Source of the DNA: Streptomyces milbemycinicus
GTDB taxonomy: Bacteria > Actinomycetota > Actinomycetes > Streptomycetales > Streptomycetaceae
Length of the DNA: 32,021 nt
Assembly (NCBI RefSeq): GCF_002154605.1
Contig: NZ_MUNE01000224.1
Span: 1-32,021 of the forward strand
Reading direction: 5' to 3'
The position numbers and the translations under genes are program-made. Position 1 is the stretch's first letter, and each line of letters opens with the position of its first letter. Below, piece by piece: positions 31,626-32,021 of this stretch. A model generated the notes under the pieces. The model was given only the letters and a program-made list of their open reading frames with translations. It did no database searches and was not told the origin of the DNA.

Positions 31626-31654
31626 TTGTCGCGGAGCACAGGCTTACCTAAGCT
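31626..31654 (+). promoter_or_regulatory. Candidate promoter with palindrome for the right-edge GH127 gene
   Basis: TTGTCG (31626-31631), 17-base spacer, TAAGCT (31649-31654) form a plausible -35/-10 pair about 52 bases before the ATG at 31706. GCTTA-CC-TAAGC (31642-31653) is a palindrome covering the -10, and AAGCCT (31621-31626) pairs with AGGCTT (31640-31645). A repressor bound here would block the promoter. Confidence 0.45.
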
Positions 31655-31705
31655 CGCCGTGACAACCGGTTTCCATGTCTGTGACCAGGAAGAAGTGGTA
31701 GGCAG

Positions 31706-32021
31706 ATGACCGCAGGACCGATCCGACTCTCCACGGGTGCGCACACCGCACTGCGCCCGGCCACCACGGCCCGTATCACCGGCGGCTTCTGGGCCGCCAG
31801 GCGCCGCACCAACGCCGAGGTGAGCATCGCGCAGGGGCCGCACCGGCTCGAGGAGGCGGGCAACTTGGACAATCTGCGGGCGGCCGCCGGGGCGAAGGCG
31901 CCGGGGTTCAGCGGCGACTTCCAGTTCCAGGACTCGGATGTGCACAAATGGCTGGAGGCCGCGTCCTGGCAGCTGGCTGAAGGAGCTGAGGTGGCGGCTG
32001 GGGGTGCGGGGGCAGCTGGGG
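31706..32021 (+). CDS. GH127-type beta-L-arabinofuranosidase (DUF1680), N-terminal fragment at window edge
   Basis: The first 105 codons of a gene that runs off the right edge. The N-terminus shows ITGGFWAARRRTN (25-37), then HRLEEAGNLDNLRAAAG, and DFQFQDSDVHKWLEAASWQL (about 71-90), a typical start of DUF1680/GH127 enzymes (the FxDSDVxKWLEA motif). There is no signal peptide, so this paralogue would be cytosolic, in contrast to the exported one at 25475-28027, and could finish imported oligosaccharides. After residue 91 the sequence becomes an Ala/Gly/Glu low-complexity stretch (AEGAEVAAGGAGAAG) unlike the family, perhaps an inserted loop. ATG 31706 is the only start; upstream GTG 31681 runs into a stop. 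A ribosome binding site is weak. It is divergent from the GH43 operon across 223 bp. Confidence 0.78.
   Translation, partial: MTAGPIRLSTGAHTALRPATTARITGGFWAARRRTNAEVSIAQGPHRLEEAGNLDNLRAAAGAKAPGFSGDFQFQDSDVHKWLEAASWQLAEGAEVAAGGAGAAG

Noticed and set aside
31635..31653. Iron box (DmdR/IdeR type)
   Set aside because: By eye only about 13 of 19 positions match and the left half is poor; kept only as a side remark in the palindrome finding.
1..32021. CRISPR arrays, tRNA or rRNA genes, transposases, phage genes
   Set aside because: No regularly spaced repeats of array type, no cloverleaf-like sequence and no recombinase or transposase motifs were seen in any frame.

Overview
The window is about 32 kb of very GC-rich DNA. 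Third-position GC bias, GGAGG-type ribosome binding sites, GTG/TTG starts, Tat and lipoprotein exports and rare TTA leucine codons all point to a Streptomyces or close relative, probably chromosomal. No rRNA, tRNA, CRISPR array, insertion sequence or phage gene was seen. Most genes belong to uptake or breakdown of plant-type glycans; a second theme is a compact, poorly understood operon that looks like specialised metabolism.

Layout. 1-3077 (minus): a GH65 disaccharide phosphorylase cut by the left edge, its coupled beta-phosphoglucomutase-like HAD enzyme, and a Gfo/Idh/MocA oxidoreductase. 3358-6560 (plus): a YncE-like beta-propeller lipoprotein and a Tat-exported FAD amine oxidase/phytoene-desaturase-type enzyme. 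6572-7197 (minus): a two-gene toxin-antitoxin module (degenerate Fic-type toxin, ribbon-helix-helix-like antitoxin) with twin palindromic operators. 7351-8334 (plus): an aldo/keto reductase. 8345-14014 (minus): a galactan locus of GH42 beta-galactosidase, GH53 endo-galactanase and a GH5 endoglycosylceramidase-like enzyme. Divergent from it is a LacI-type promoter/operator that now drives only the wreck of a sugar ABC permease, followed by an intact LacI regulator (14095-15814). 15890-19267 (minus): an FG-GAP secreted propeller, a CobW-type GTPase and a TetR regulator.

19268-24389 (plus): a 527-bp leader with a perfect 21-bp tandem repeat, then a free-standing NRPS-type adenylation enzyme with no carrier domain, a six-helix membrane flavin reductase, a crotonase and an alpha/beta hydrolase. 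The first two genes overlap by GTGA, and the adenylation gene carries a TTA codon. This is the best candidate for an undescribed system.

24406-32021: an arabinan/arabinogalactan locus. On the minus strand, in transcription order, lie a tandem two-module GH43 (arabinofuranosidase type), a GH43 exo-beta-1,3-galactanase with a CBM13, a GH127-type beta-L-arabinofuranosidase with a LamG domain, and an L-glyceraldehyde-3-phosphate-reductase-like aldo/keto reductase. A second GH127-type gene runs divergently off the right edge. Together with GH42/GH53, these secreted and cytosolic enzymes would strip arabinose and galactose from pectin side chains and arabinogalactan proteins. The intergenic gaps contain several palindromes likely to be sugar-responsive operators. 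All functional statements rest on reading motifs by eye; no database search was run.
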